Assembly: GCF_001700325.1 (NCBI RefSeq)
Contig: NZ_MATO01000012.1
Location: forward strand, 1-64,000
Reading direction: 5' to 3'
DNA length: 64,000 nt
Source of the DNA: Caryophanon latum
GTDB lineage: Bacteria; Bacillota; Bacilli; Bacillales_A; Planococcaceae
Positions 63,052 to 64,000 of this stretch are shown here, one piece after another. Positions within the stretch are counted from its first letter, which is position 1, and every line of letters starts with the position of its first letter. The position numbers were made by a program, and so were the translations under genes. The notes under the pieces were generated by a model. That model worked only from the letters and a program-made list of their open reading frames with translations, was not told where the DNA came from and searched no databases.

Positions 63052-64000
63052 ATGATCGCACAGCGCGCATTGAAAACACTAGAATATAACAAAGTTCGTG
63101 CACAAGTCGCGAACTTTTGTACATCATCAATCGGCAAAAACGCCATTGAAGAGCTTGTACCAGAAACAGAATATGACCGCGTCGTTGAATTACTTGAGGA
63201 AATGGACGAAGGGTTATCAATTTTACGCGTAAAGGCAAACGTACCGATGGGCGGCATTTTCGACGTTCGACCACATGCAAGACGCGCACAAATTGGTGGG
63301 ATGCTGTCGGCGATGGAGCTAATGGAAATTGCAAGTACGATTCGTGCAAGCCGCATTTTCCGCGAGTTTATCGAAGGCATCGAGGAAGAGGCAGAACTTA
63401 ACATTCCACATTTCATCGAGCGTAAAGAAGCACTTCCTGTTTTAACCGGCATTCAGCACGAAATTAACTCATGCATCGACGACAATGCGCAAGTAATGGA
63501 CGCGGCAAGCCAACAGCTACGTCAAATTCGCCAGTCGCTCCGTGCAGAGGAAGCGAAAGTAAAATCGAAGCTTGAAAACTTAGTGCGCGGCGCCAATGCA
63601 GCAAAAATGTTATCGGATGCGATCGTCACAATTCGTAACGACCGCTACGTAATCCCCGTAAAGCAAGAATACCGTCACCATTACGGCGGCATCGTGCACG
63701 ACCAATCGTCATCAGGGCAAACGCTATTTATCGAGCCAGATGCAGTCGTGCAAGCAAACAATGAAGTAAACCGCTTGAAGCTAAAAGAAAAAGCGGAAAT
63801 CGAACGCATTTTAACAGTGCTATCAGGCATGGTAAGTGACATTGCCCACGACCTATTCGTCATGGTGCAAATTTTAGGTGACATTGACGTCATTTTAGCA
63901 AAAGGGAAATATGGACAGGCGAATAAATGTACGATGCCGAAAATGAACAAAGATGGCTACATTCGACTCGTGCGTGCTCGTCACCCACTACTTGATCGCG
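63052..64000 (+). CDS. mutS2: Endonuclease MutS2, 5' part
   Basis: This is the N-terminal 316 residues of MutS2 (MutSB); the gene runs off the window. MIAQRALKTLEYNKVRAQVA, the core domain with GGIFDVRPHARRAQIGGMLS and the connector NDRYVIPVKQEYRHHYGGIVHDQSSSGQTLF are family hallmarks (cores IGGMLS and VHDQSSSGQTLFIEP). MutS2 lacks the mismatch-recognition domain and acts in ribosome rescue and recombination control in Bacillus. GGGAGGCG lies 5 bp before ATG 63052. The ATPase and Smr domains would lie beyond 64000. Confidence 0.94.
   Translation, partial: MIAQRALKTLEYNKVRAQVANFCTSSIGKNAIEELVPETEYDRVVELLEEMDEGLSILRVKANVPMGGIFDVRPHARRAQIGGMLSAMELMEIASTIRASRIFREFIEGIEEEAELNIPHFIERKEALPVLTGIQHEINSCIDDNAQVMDAASQQLRQIRQSLRAEEAKVKSKLENLVRGANAAKMLSDAIVTIRNDRYVIPVKQEYRHHYGGIVHDQSSSGQTLFIEPDAVVQANNEVNRLKLKEKAEIERILTVLSGMVSDIAHDLFVMVQILGDIDVILAKGKYGQANKCTMPKMNKDGYIRLVRARHPLLDR

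Overview
The window is a Gram-positive, low-to-mid GC chromosome of the Bacillales. The gene order (sppA-RDD protein-tpx-ytxK, nrnA-dnaE, accDA-pfkA-pyk, citZ-icd-mdh-phoPR-polA-mutM-coaE-gapB-nrdR-dnaB-dnaI-thrS, infC-rpmI-rplT, pheST, zapA-cvpA-polX-mutS2) is the one known from Bacillus subtilis around its thrS/pheS region. Protein sequences, T-box leaders and AGGAGG-type ribosome sites agree. A Planococcaceae/Caryophanaceae relative (Lysinibacillus, Solibacillus, Caryophanon) is my inference; the genus is not resolved.

Layout. 1-10.5 kb: tail of a disrupted acyl-CoA synthetase gene, then sppA, an RDD protein, tpx, ytxK, uspA, an Xaa-Pro peptidase, ytkL, ytoI, ytpI and nrnA. 10.6-19.2 kb: dnaE, a GntR regulator with two operators, accDA, pfkA-pyk. 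19.5-26.7 kb: fxsA, the TCA genes citZ, icd and mdh, then phoPR. 27-36.5 kb: two unknown small genes, polA-mutM-coaE, gluconeogenic gapB, nrdR-dnaB-dnaI. 36.5-50 kb: T-box thrS, a chemoreceptor, the L20-leader infC-rpmI-rplT operon, ysdA, ysdB, ysdC, argF, nadCA and nifS. 50-64 kb: ysgA, T-box pheST, a four-gene partner-switching/chemoreceptor cluster, a wrecked RNase HIII gene, zapA-cvpA-polX and the start of mutS2.

The most unusual content is non-coding. At least a dozen dispersed repeat copies sit between the genes and form a MITE-like superfamily. Type B has about 18-bp inverted ends (CAAGnnTGTTGATTAGCC); two copies are bracketed by perfect 9-bp target duplications (TCTTTTTAG; ATGTAAGCA). 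Type A has about 18-bp ends (CTATATAgACGGTGAATG / CTATATACAAGGTGATTG). Both carry a GC-rich hairpin core, one copy is a B/A chimera, and no transposase is encoded here. A type A end cuts the acyl-CoA synthetase gene at position 42, and a complete type A copy lies inside the rnhC pseudogene. Other copies separate mdh from icd, abut the nrnA stop codon and lie in the 5' leader of a chemoreceptor gene.

Regulatory sites readable from the sequence include a CcpA-type cre at the citZ start site, a CcpN-type box on the gapB -10 element, twin TGGTCATACCA operators before the GntR gene, T-boxes with Thr and Phe specifiers, an ATT start for infC, and many intrinsic terminators. nadB is absent from the NAD locus.
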